From: Planctomycetota bacterium
Lineage (GTDB): Bacteria > Planctomycetota > MHYJ01 > WSZJ01
Assembly: GCA_016190145.1 (NCBI GenBank)
Contig: JACPRD010000135.1
Location: 1 to 64,000, forward strand
Length of the DNA stretch: 64,000 nt
Direction of reading: 5' to 3'
Positions 55,476 through 63,142 of this stretch are shown here, piece after piece. The notes beneath the pieces were generated by a model. That model worked only from the letters and a program-made list of their open reading frames with translations. It ran no database searches and had not been told where the DNA came from. Within the stretch, counting starts at the first letter, position 1, and every line of letters begins with the position of its first letter. The position numbers were made by a program, and so were the translations under genes.

Positions 55476-55747
55476 GGCAGTCTTCCTCCTGAAGCGGCCG
55501 GGCCCGAAGATCGATCCGGACCGGGTTCGCCGCACCATAGTGCAGATACCGTGCCAGTTCGGAAATTGGAAGAACGGCGCAGGCGATATCGATTCTTCCT
55601 GGAAGTGCCCCCCGGAATCGCCCGAGCCTGCCGGCAGATTTCGGAGTCTGAGAAAAAATCGGTCCGGCCCGCTAAGTCGTTTGATGTGTGATGCACCGTC
55701 TGCCGGCCACGGCAGCCCCGCCAAAAAGCTACACTGCACTTCCCCCC

Positions 55748-56440
55748 ATGCTCAAAGCCGTTACCTTCGACGCCGGCGAAACCCTCGTCCGCCCCCGCGG
55801 CTCCTACGGCGCCGTCTACGAACGCGTCACCGCCACGTTCGGAATGCGCATCCCCGCGCGCATCTTCGACGAGGAAATTCCGCGCGCCTTCCGGGCGCTC
55901 GAATGGCCGCTGCGCACGTCTCCGGAAATCGAGCGGCGGCGCTGGGAAGAAGTGACGCGCAAGGTGCACGAGGCCCTTCCCGCGGATCTGCCGTTCAAGG
56001 AATGGTTCGAGGCGGTCTACCAGGCGTTCGCCGAGCCCGCGGTGTGGGAGCCCCTTCCCGGCGCCGCCGAAACCCTCAGGGCGCTGCGCGCCATGGGCCT
56101 GCGGACCGCGACGATTTCGAACTGGGACGAACGGCTGACCGGCGTGCTCGACGGGCTCGCGCTCGCACCGCTTCTCGACGCCACCTTCATCGCGCCCGAC
56201 GTCGGCTGGCGCAAGCCCGCGAAGGAAATCTTCCTCGCCGCCTGCCGCGCGCTCGGCGCGTTCCCCGACGAGACGCTTCACGTCGGCGACTCCCCCGCCG
56301 AAGACGTCACCGGCGCGCGCGCCGCAGGCCTCCACGCCGTTCTCTTCCGCCCCTCCGACCCCACCGCCCTGCGCCACCTCTCTCACCTGTTGCACAGCGC
56401 CCCCCTCGTCATGCACACTGGCGCGCTTCCCCGGGAATAG
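55748..56440 (+). CDS. HAD-superfamily hydrolase (HDHD3-type)
   Basis: ATG 55748 was chosen because the upstream 20 codons contain no ribosome binding site. The product is 230 residues. Motif I is FDAGETLV (nucleophile Asp8, with Glu before Thr as in HDHD3-type members), motif II TISNWDERL, motif III a Lys in RKPAKEIF and motif IV LHVGDSPAEDVTGARAAG. A helical cap lies between motifs I and II. A phosphatase acting on a small phosphorylated metabolite is likely. Confidence 0.85.
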   Translation: MLKAVTFDAGETLVRPRGSYGAVYERVTATFGMRIPARIFDEEIPRAFRALEWPLRTSPEIERRRWEEVTRKVHEALPADLPFKEWFEAVYQAFAEPAVWEPLPGAAETLRALRAMGLRTATISNWDERLTGVLDGLALAPLLDATFIAPDVGWRKPAKEIFLAACRALGAFPDETLHVGDSPAEDVTGARAAGLHAVLFRPSDPTALRHLSHLLHSAPLVMHTGALPRE

Positions 56441-56490
56441 TCCCGCCTTCCGGCCTGTTCTCAATCCCGCAGGGGATCATCGAGGCCTTC

Positions 56491-56889
56491 ATGAAAAAGC
56501 TCTTTGTCGTCCCGCTCGCCCTCTCCGCGGCGCTCGCGATTGCCGACCACAAGGACGGCCAGCCCGCCGAGCCCCAGGTGCTCAAGGGCGAGGTGGTGGC
56601 GCTGACGCTGTACCTGACGGAGGAGATGCACGGGGCCGAGGGCGCGACCGAGGCGCTCGCGGCTCTTCGCGGCGGCTCCCCCGCCGGCCTGCTCGCGGCG
56701 GACGGGACGGTGACGCTGATCCTGGTCACGTCGCAGGAGGGGGGCGAGGCGCTCAAGTACGTGGCGCACAATGTCGAAATCACGGGGACCATCCACGAAC
56801 ACGGGGGGATGCGCGCGATCGTTCCGAAGTCGGTAGTGGACCTGGGTGCGGTGGAAACGAAGCCCGTGGGCGGGCACGAACACAAGTAG
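56491..56889 (+). CDS. Small secreted protein, Cys-free member of a pair
   Basis: The 132-residue product has a signal peptide (MKKLFVVPLALSAALAIA). The mature part reads KGEVVALTLYLTEEMHG, SPAGLLAADGTVTLILVTS, YVAHNVEITGTIHEHGGMRAIVPKSV, an OB-fold-like beta pattern. It shares the order of strands with the next gene, but lacks its Cys residues. The C-terminus is His-rich (GGHEHK). Function unknown; the two genes are 40 bp apart and probably one operon. Confidence 0.7.
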   Translation: MKKLFVVPLALSAALAIADHKDGQPAEPQVLKGEVVALTLYLTEEMHGAEGATEALAALRGGSPAGLLAADGTVTLILVTSQEGGEALKYVAHNVEITGTIHEHGGMRAIVPKSVVDLGAVETKPVGGHEHK

Positions 56890-56929
56890 TCGGATCCTGA
56901 CGTAAGCGAACCTTTGAGGAGGGCAGGGA

Positions 56930-57328
56930 ATGAAGCTGCGTTGCGTGTTGTGCGTGGGGCTGGCGGCGATGCTGGCCGGGCTGGCGCTGATGGCGCGTGC
57001 GGAGGACAAGAAGGAGGAGGTGACGATCAAGGGCGAGGTCGTGGACATGGCGTGCTGGCTCGAGGAGGGGAAGATGGGGCCGGACCATGCGAAGTGCGCG
57101 AAGGGGTGCGTGAGTGGCGGGACGCCGGCGGGGATCGTGACGGAGGACGGGTCGGTGTATCTCGTGGTGGTTCACGGCAAGGACGGGAAGTCTCCGTTGT
57201 CGCACGTGGCGGAGATGGTGGAGGTGAAGGGTCACGTGGTGGAGCGGGGCGGGATCAAGGGGATCGTTGCGACATCGTGCACGAAGGTCGAGGCCAAGGG
57301 TGAGGGTTCGGAAGGATCGCACAAGTAG
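56930..57328 (+). CDS. Small secreted protein with conserved Cys motif
   Basis: The 132-residue product has a signal peptide (MKLRCVLCVGLAAMLAGLALMARA). The mature protein begins KGEVVDMACWLEEGKMGPDHAKCAKGCVSGGTPAGIVTEDGSVYLVV, with three Cys arranged M-A-C then C-A-K-G-C. This motif is found in small exported proteins of planctomycetes and acidobacteria (function unknown). The fold resembles a small OB domain. The three Cys could bind a metal or form a disulfide. Confidence 0.7.
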   Translation: MKLRCVLCVGLAAMLAGLALMARAEDKKEEVTIKGEVVDMACWLEEGKMGPDHAKCAKGCVSGGTPAGIVTEDGSVYLVVVHGKDGKSPLSHVAEMVEVKGHVVERGGIKGIVATSCTKVEAKGEGSEGSHK

Positions 57329-57349
57329 AAGAACGGCAACCGCGATTCG

Positions 57350-57377
57350 AGGGGCCGGCCGCGAGGCCGGCCTCTTT
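57350..57377 (+). terminator. Rho-independent terminator
   Basis: GGCCGGCC (57353-57360), loop GCGA and GGCCGGCC (57365-57372) form a strong stem followed by TCTTT. It lies 24 bp after the stop of the secreted-protein pair. Confidence 0.75.
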
Positions 57378-57406
57378 CGTTTGGCGATCGGTCGACCGGC
57401 CGCCGC

Positions 57407-57532
57407 GTTCGGAGTTCGGAGTTCGGCGCCCGGAGTTTATTGCTGAGAACGGCCTGGGCTTGTTGAATCGGATGCCGGGCGCATGCTGCAACGCCGAACT
57501 CAACGCCGAACGCCGAACTCCGAACGCCGAAC
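57407..57532. repeat. Heptamer tandem repeat cluster, inverted halves
   Basis: Tandem GTTCGGA, GTTCGGA and GTTCGGC lie at 57407-57427. The reverse complement form follows at 57493-57532 as five units (GCCGAAC or TCCGAAC, one separated by TCAAC). The two halves could fold into a hairpin with a 65-nt loop. The cluster is intergenic, just ahead of the glycosyltransferase gene. The same heptamer recurs at 61304-61331. Confidence 0.7.
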
Positions 57533-57556
57533 GCCCGTCGCGCCGTCGATCCCTCG

Positions 57557-59074
57557 ATGACCCCGACCACTCCCGAATCCGCATCCCGCACGTCGGTCCG
57601 CTGGGCGGCCTGGTCGCTCTGCGGCGCGGGCGTCGTCGCCGTGGCCTGGCGCGTGGCCGCGCTCTCGAAGGCGTTCGTGTGGGGGGACAGGTCCGGCTGG
57701 GCCGATCGGCCGATTGCTGAATTCGTCGCGTGGTGGCTCGTCGGCTGGCTGCTCTACGCCGCGGCGCTCCGGCTCGCCATGCCGCTCGCACCGCGCCTGC
57801 GCGCGCTCGGGATGATCCTCCTCGTGGCCGTCGCGGCGCGCGCCGCCTTCTTCGGCACGAACCCCATCCAGGAAGACGACGCCTACCGCTACCTCTGGGA
57901 CGGCCAGCAGGTGCTCGAAGGCGTCAATCCCTACCGCTACGCGCCCCGCGAAGTCCAGGTCGCCGAGGACCCTTCCCCGGACCTGCAGAAGCTCCAGAAG
58001 GTCCTCGAGGATCCGGCCGCGCGCGACAACTTCCGCAAGATCAACAACACTGTCGTCCCGACGGTCTACCCGCCGCTCAACATGGCCGTCTTCGCCGCCT
58101 GCCAGAAGGCAGCGCCCTGGAAACTCGACGGCCTGCGCGCCGCGTTCCTGCTCCTCGAGATCGCGACGATCCTCCTCCTCTGGTTCGCCCTGCGCGCCGC
58201 CGGCGCGAACCCCCACTGGGCCGCCGTCTACGCCTGGTGCCCCATGGTCATCAAGGAGATGTCCAACTCTCCCCACCACGACGCTCTCGTCGGGGCCATG
58301 CTCGCCGCCTTCCTCCTCGCCGCCGTCTGCGAGCGCCCGCGCACCGCCGCCCTCTTCCTCGCCCTCGCCACCGCCGCCAAGCTCTACCCCATCGCCCTCG
58401 CCCCCGTCCTCCTCGCCTGGACCTGGCGCCGCGACCGCCGCGCCGCCCTCGCCGCCGCCGCCGTCCTCGCCGCCACCCTCGCCGCCCTCTGGGCCCCCTT
58501 CTATGAACCCGGCATCTTCCGCGGCACCGGCACCTTCGCCACGGAATGGTCCTCCAACTCCGGCGCCTTCGACCTCCTCGCCCGCGCCTGCCGCCGCTGG
58601 CTCCCCCGCGGCGACCACCCCATGCGATTTCTCGGCGCCCAGGGCCTCCGCGGCGACATCTTCGCCCGCATCGCCGCCGGTGCCGCCGCCGCCGCCTGGA
58701 TCGCCTGGGTCGCCACCCGCCCCCGCTTCCCTAAACCCGCCATCGCCCGCCTCGGCCGCCCCTGGGACCTCCCCTTCCGCTGCTTCCTCGCCCTCGCCCT
58801 CCCGTTCGCCATCGCCCCCGCCCAGCACCCCTGGTACTTCGCCGGCATCCTCCCGTTCGTCGCGCTCTTTCCGTATCGCTCGTGGGTGATGCTCACGGGC
58901 CTCCTGGGCCTCTACTATCTGAAGTTCCATTTCCGGTATCACCCGGAGATGGGGGAAGAGGCGGACCGGTTCGCGGAGGTGCGCGCGCTGGAGTACGCGC
59001 CGTTCTACGCCGCGCTCATCTGGGAGGGTGTGAAGGGGTGGCTGGCGTGGCGGAGGGTTCGGGATGGCGCGTAG
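57557..59074 (+). CDS. Polytopic membrane glycosyltransferase (GT-C type)
   Basis: The 505-residue protein has about 10 hydrophobic segments. A GT-C-like loop with the acidic pair lies after the second helix group (NPIQEDDAYRYLWDGQQVLEGVNPYRYAP): D-D-x-x-R-Y is the motif seen in alpha-(1,6)-mannosyltransferase / DUF2029-type enzymes that use polyprenyl-phosphate sugars. VVPTVYPPLNMAVF and AATAAKLYPIAL are further family patterns. Likely adds a sugar to a lipid or cell-surface glycan. The stop overlaps the HEAT gene start. Confidence 0.8.
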   Translation: MTPTTPESASRTSVRWAAWSLCGAGVVAVAWRVAALSKAFVWGDRSGWADRPIAEFVAWWLVGWLLYAAALRLAMPLAPRLRALGMILLVAVAARAAFFGTNPIQEDDAYRYLWDGQQVLEGVNPYRYAPREVQVAEDPSPDLQKLQKVLEDPAARDNFRKINNTVVPTVYPPLNMAVFAACQKAAPWKLDGLRAAFLLLEIATILLLWFALRAAGANPHWAAVYAWCPMVIKEMSNSPHHDALVGAMLAAFLLAAVCERPRTAALFLALATAAKLYPIALAPVLLAWTWRRDRRAALAAAAVLAATLAALWAPFYEPGIFRGTGTFATEWSSNSGAFDLLARACRRWLPRGDHPMRFLGAQGLRGDIFARIAAGAAAAAWIAWVATRPRFPKPAIARLGRPWDLPFRCFLALALPFAIAPAQHPWYFAGILPFVALFPYRSWVMLTGLLGLYYLKFHFRYHPEMGEEADRFAEVRALEYAPFYAALIWEGVKGWLAWRRVRDGA

Positions 59075-59924
59075 GGACCTGGTGGCGGATCTGCGCGACG
59101 TGCGGGTCCGGGTTCGGAAGGAGGCGATCCGGGAGGTAGCGCTGAAGCGTGTCCGGAGCGCGGCGAACGAAGTGGCGCTGCGGCTGCGGGACGATTCGCC
59201 GCGCGTACGCGATCTCGCGTGCTGGGCGCTGGGGACGATGGGAACCCGCGCGCACGCCGCGCGGATCGCGCGTCGGCTGCGGGATCCCGACGGGTGGACC
59301 CGGTGTCACGCCGCGGAGGCGCTCGGGTGGCTGCGCGCCCGGCGGTTCGCGCCGACGATTGCGAGGCTGCTCGCCGACCACAACTGGCTGGTTCGGGGCC
59401 ACGCGGTGCTGGCGCTCGGGGACCTGCGGTCGTTGCGCCACGGGCGGCGGATCGCGGAGATGCTCGACGACCCGCATCCCGGTGTGCGGGCGCCGGCCGC
59501 GATGGCACTCGCGATGCTGGGCCGCCGGCACCGGCTGCCCGAGATCGTCCGGCTGCTCGATTCGCCGCGGAGCCTGACGGGCGCCGTGACGGCCCTCAAT
59601 ATCCTCAGGGATCATCCGCTCTACCGGAAGTTGCGGTCACGGAGAATACGTGCGGCGCAGGGCGACACGCTCCGGAGTTTGCTGGCCCGTGCCGGCGTGA
59701 GGTTCGGCGCGACACGCGCGGGCCGCAGATGGCTCGGCAGGCCGTTCATGAAGTACCGCGCGGTGGCGGGTTACGACATCTACGGGATTCTCTGGGACGT
59801 CGCCGCCGACTTCGGGCCGGGCCGCATGGGTTACGTGGTTCGCAAAGGACGATTCGTGATCGCGGACATGGATGAGGCCGTCGCGGAACTCTCGAGGGAC
59901 GCCTATTCGAGCCGCTCGATGTAG
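59064..59924 (+). CDS. HEAT-repeat protein
   Basis: ATG 59064 lies inside the end of the glycosyltransferase gene, so the two are coupled. The 286-residue product has five to six HEAT units (LRDDSPRVRDLACWALGTMGTRAHAARIARRLRDPDGWTRCHAAEALGWLRA). The C-terminal 90 residues (GYDIYGILWDVAADFGPGRMGYVVRKGRF) form a small beta-rich extension. No signal peptide. Protein-binding role likely; no known partner. Confidence 0.75.
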   Translation: MARRDLVADLRDVRVRVRKEAIREVALKRVRSAANEVALRLRDDSPRVRDLACWALGTMGTRAHAARIARRLRDPDGWTRCHAAEALGWLRARRFAPTIARLLADHNWLVRGHAVLALGDLRSLRHGRRIAEMLDDPHPGVRAPAAMALAMLGRRHRLPEIVRLLDSPRSLTGAVTALNILRDHPLYRKLRSRRIRAAQGDTLRSLLARAGVRFGATRAGRRWLGRPFMKYRAVAGYDIYGILWDVAADFGPGRMGYVVRKGRFVIADMDEAVAELSRDAYSSRSM

Positions 59925-61276
59925 GAGATCCACTTCTTCTCGTACTCGTCCAGCTTCCCGTCCGGAAACACCGCCTTCACCGCGTCGGCCCACGCGGTCC
60001 CCTTCACAATTTCCGCGAACAGCTTCCTGAAATCCTTCCGGAAAGCCTCGTTGTCGCCTCGCAGGGCGTAGTAGACGACGGCCCAGGCCTGGGCGTAATG
60101 GGCGAGGACGTCGCCCGCTTCCCATTTGTCCCCGTCGCAGCGGAAGAAGTCGCGGAAGGGGACGTGGCGGAGCGCGGTGACGACTTCCTTGATGCGTTCG
60201 TAGCGCGTGACGAAGTCGCCGCGCGATTTCACGAGGGTGCCGAGGGTGAGGCGGGAGCCGTCCTCGGAGACGTCGCCCTTGCCGACGAATTCGGCGAGGC
60301 CTTCGTTGATCCAGTCGGGGCGCTGGGTGGTGAGGACGTCGAAGAACTGGTGCCAGCCCTCGTGCCAGAAGGTGTCGAGGGTTTCGGTGCCGATGCCGCA
60401 GACCCAGCCGCCGCCCTCGCGGTTGTAGAGCTGGATGTACTTGAAGTTGGGGTCGAAGAACCCGAGGGTGCTTTCGTGCGTGTCGTCGTCGCCGGCGGCC
60501 TTGGCGAAGTCGAGGAACTCCTGCTGGTTGCCGAGGAAAAAGACGCGGCAGACCTTGCCTTTGGGCCACTGGGCCTCGGTCATGCCGGAGAGCTTCATGT
60601 ATTCCTTCCGCGTGAGCTCGAGCATGTTGTAGACGTTCACGAGGTCGGCGGAGGGCTTGCAGAGCTGCTCCAGTTTGAACTTCTGAACGCCGTCGGCGGG
60701 GTTGATCTTCGCGGCCTCGGCCTCGATTTTGTCCATCCCGGCGGCCGTCACGCCCACGTCCGAGATGACCTGGTAGTGGCCCAGCTTCCCGGTGTACTCC
60801 AGCTTCTTCCAGGCGTGCGGCCAGCGTTTCCGGTACGGTCCCTCGATCACCGCCCGCAGCCGCTTCGCGCGGTCGGCATAGTCGGGGTCGATGGGCCCGT
60901 CGAGCAGCGCGAGGGCCTCTTCCCAGCGCCCGAACTCATGGAGCAGGTTCGCGTAATGGACTCGGAACCAGCAGTCCTTCTTGAGTTCCACGGCTTTCGC
61001 GAACGCCTCGAGCGCCTTCGTGTCCTGCCGCAGGTCCCAGTGGGCGTGGCCCTTGTTGCCCCACCAGACCCACTCGTCGTCGGGCTTCATCGTGCCTTTC
61101 GCGGCTTCGAGGACCGCGAGCGCCTCGGCCGGCTTGTCCTGGTCGATGAGGTCGATGGCCTTGTTGCAGGCTTTGATTCCCTGAAGCGGCGGGTCCTCCG
61201 CGAGGGCGGCGAGGGAGGAGAGGAGCAGGACTGCCGGGAGGAAGAGGCGGATCATGGGCCGCTGAGAGTGTTGCAT
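59903..61276 (-). CDS. DUF1570-type zinc metallopeptidase with TPRs
   Basis: ATG 61276 (MQHSQRPMIRLFLPAVLLLSSLAALA) or 61255 may start it; either gives a signal peptide. The product is about 457 residues. Residues 25-150 contain TPR-like units (GIKACNKAIDLIDQDKPAEALAVLE). The C-terminal half is a DUF1570 gluzincin-like domain with HEGWHQ (an HExxH zinc site; about residue 305) and INEGLAEFV, where the glutamate serves as third ligand. DUF1570 is a planctomycete hallmark. It is convergent with the HEAT gene: stops overlap by 22 bp. Confidence 0.82.
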   Translation of the reverse strand: MQHSQRPMIRLFLPAVLLLSSLAALAEDPPLQGIKACNKAIDLIDQDKPAEALAVLEAAKGTMKPDDEWVWWGNKGHAHWDLRQDTKALEAFAKAVELKKDCWFRVHYANLLHEFGRWEEALALLDGPIDPDYADRAKRLRAVIEGPYRKRWPHAWKKLEYTGKLGHYQVISDVGVTAAGMDKIEAEAAKINPADGVQKFKLEQLCKPSADLVNVYNMLELTRKEYMKLSGMTEAQWPKGKVCRVFFLGNQQEFLDFAKAAGDDDTHESTLGFFDPNFKYIQLYNREGGGWVCGIGTETLDTFWHEGWHQFFDVLTTQRPDWINEGLAEFVGKGDVSEDGSRLTLGTLVKSRGDFVTRYERIKEVVTALRHVPFRDFFRCDGDKWEAGDVLAHYAQAWAVVYYALRGDNEAFRKDFRKLFAEIVKGTAWADAVKAVFPDGKLDEYEKKWISYIERLE

Positions 61277-61303
61277 GTTGAACGGGGGCGGATCAACCGG
61301 CGG

Positions 61304-61331
61304 GTTCGGCGTTCGGCGTTCGGAGTTCGGC
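61304..61331. repeat. Heptamer tandem repeat, four units
   Basis: GTTCGGC, GTTCGGC, GTTCGGA and GTTCGGC follow each other at 61304-61331, ending in GTTGAAG. Same heptamer as at 57407-57532, likewise intergenic. Such short tandem heptamers are dispersed in some bacterial genomes. Confidence 0.7.
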
Positions 61332-61513
61332 GTTGAAGCTTTGCGATGTCGGAATCCGATAACTCGCTTGACATCCGTTAGTCTTGTGATATCATTTGCT
61401 GCGGTTGATGCCTGTGATTCCAACTTGTCGCCGGGCGTCCCCTCCCGCAGCGGTCCCGCCGCCCGGCGCAAAACCGCCACTCACACGAGGGGACCTCCTG
61501 CTATGTTGAGGGT

Positions 61514-61873
61514 ATGCCCATGCTCCAGCCCAACCGCAAAACCGTCGCCGACTACATGGCGCTCCCGGAATTCCCCCGCGTCGAACTCATCGACAAGGAT
61601 CGCCTCGAAAAGCTGGTCAACGGCCCCCCCGACCTCGCCATCGAAGTGCTCTCCCCCCCGCACACCGAGCGGGACCGGATCGAAAAACGCGATCTCTATT
61701 TTGAGTCAGGCGTCGCGGAGTACTGGATCGCCGACCCCGAAACACACACGATCGAAGTTCGCCGAAGAGGCGAAAACGACTGGGCGATCCAGGGGGTCTA
61801 CCCCTGCGCAGAGGAGATTCCCTCGGCCCAGTTGCCGGGCGTCCGCATCCCCGTCGCGGAGATCTTCAGGTAG
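61514..61873 (+). pseudogene. Internally deleted Uma2-family (DUF820) endonuclease
   Basis: The 119-residue frame begins with the Uma2 N-terminus (TVADYMALPEFPRVELID), then jumps to KDRLEKLVNGPPDLAIEVLSPPHTERDRIEKRDLYFESGVAEYWIADPE, the second half of the catalytic fold. About 70 residues, between the end of ELID and PDL, are missing. The PD-IEVLS motif and the Lys-type residues are kept. Uma2 proteins normally have 185-200 residues. It may be inactive or a minimal form. Confidence 0.65.
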
Positions 61874-61959
61874 CCCCGGTTCCGCGCCCGAGGAGGCACG
61901 AATCGCGGCCGCCCGAATCACGGAACGAGAAACGAGGAACGGGACGATCGTCCGCTTCT

Positions 61960-63141
61960 CTAGCGCATCACCCCCCTCGTCTTCACCTCATGCCCCGGGA
62001 ACACCGCGGCAAGATTAGCCTGCGCCTGCCGCTTCGACAGCACCTCCGCAAGAACGTCGCGATAGTCGATCGTCACGCGCAGATCCCCAGGGTCTTCGAG
62101 CTGGCCCTCCTCCATCCCCGGCCAGTCCGTCACGACGCGGCCGCCGTTCACCGCCCCGCCCATCACGTACATCACGCTCGCACGCCCGTGGTCCGTGCCG
62201 AACGCCGTGTTTTCGTACGCGCGCCGGCCGAACTCCGTCATCACGACGACCGTCGTGTGCGAGAGGTGGTCGCCCAGGTCCCGGCGGAACGCCGCCAGAC
62301 CCGAGGCAAGATCCGACTGCAGCCTGTCGAACTGCACCGCCTGCCCGAAATGCGTGTCCCAGCCCCCCAGGTCCACGCACGCCGCCTCGAGCCCCACACC
62401 CGCCTTGATCAGCCGCGCGACCGAAAGCAGCGACTCGCCGTACTCCCCTTCCGGATACTTCGCTCCCCCGGCCGGCACGTACGTCTCGCCGCGCATCCTC
62501 TCCAGCGTTCCCAGCACCTCCAGGCTCTGCTTCCCCGCCCGCGACAGGTCCGCGTCCGCCTGCCCGTAGAGCCGGTCGAGCGCGGCGGACAGCGCCGCCT
62601 GCGACGTCGCGTTCCGCCCGAGGTGGAATTCGTCGAACGACTCCAGCGCCATCGCGACGGGCGCGCCGCGAAGAGACTCCGGCAGCGTCGGCCCGAGCCC
62701 GACCGCCATGAGCGGCGTCCGCGCCTCCGCCGGACGCAGCTGCAGGTGCCGCGCCAGCCAGCCGCCCGAAACCCCCGTCTCGAGCGACACGGCCCGCTCC
62801 ATCAGGTCCTGCGCCTCAAAATGCGACCGCGTCTGGTCGTCGCTTCCCACCGCGTGCACCACCGCCAGCACTTTCTCGTCCCACAGCTCCTTCATCGGCG
62901 CGAGCGCCGGGTTCAGCGCGAACTTCCCGTCGAGGTTGATCGTCTTCCCGCCCGGCTGGTCCGGCCGCGCGACGCCGAGCGTCGGGCGCAGCCGGTAGTA
63001 GGGTTTCTCGAGGAAGGGCACGACCATGTTCAGCCCGTCGGCGCCGCCGCGGAGGAAAATGCAGACGAGCGTGTCCTTCGCGGGACGGGCGGCGTTCGTG
63101 TCGAACACGACGCGAAGGAAGTTTCTGCGGGTCAGGATCAT
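61960..63141 (-). CDS. DUF1501 secreted protein (planctomycete type)
   Basis: The 393-residue protein starts at ATG 63141, one bp after the DUF1800 stop. It has the DUF1501 pattern: LVCIFLRGGADGLNMVVPFLEKPYYRLRPTLG near the N-terminus, DLGGWDTHFGQAVQFDRLQSDLA, and a C-terminal VVVMTEFGRRAYENTAFGTDHGRASVMYVMGG. The fold is sulfatase/alkaline-phosphatase-like. A Tat-like Arg pair (LTRRNFLRVV) lies at the N-terminus. These pairs are abundant in planctomycetes and their substrates are unknown. Confidence 0.88.
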   Translation of the reverse strand: MILTRRNFLRVVFDTNAARPAKDTLVCIFLRGGADGLNMVVPFLEKPYYRLRPTLGVARPDQPGGKTINLDGKFALNPALAPMKELWDEKVLAVVHAVGSDDQTRSHFEAQDLMERAVSLETGVSGGWLARHLQLRPAEARTPLMAVGLGPTLPESLRGAPVAMALESFDEFHLGRNATSQAALSAALDRLYGQADADLSRAGKQSLEVLGTLERMRGETYVPAGGAKYPEGEYGESLLSVARLIKAGVGLEAACVDLGGWDTHFGQAVQFDRLQSDLASGLAAFRRDLGDHLSHTTVVVMTEFGRRAYENTAFGTDHGRASVMYVMGGAVNGGRVVTDWPGMEEGQLEDPGDLRVTIDYRDVLAEVLSKRQAQANLAAVFPGHEVKTRGVMR

Positions 63142-63142
63142 C

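Noticed and set aside
57493-57532. CRISPR array
   Set aside because: The units are 7 bp and contiguous without spacers; no cas genes are near.
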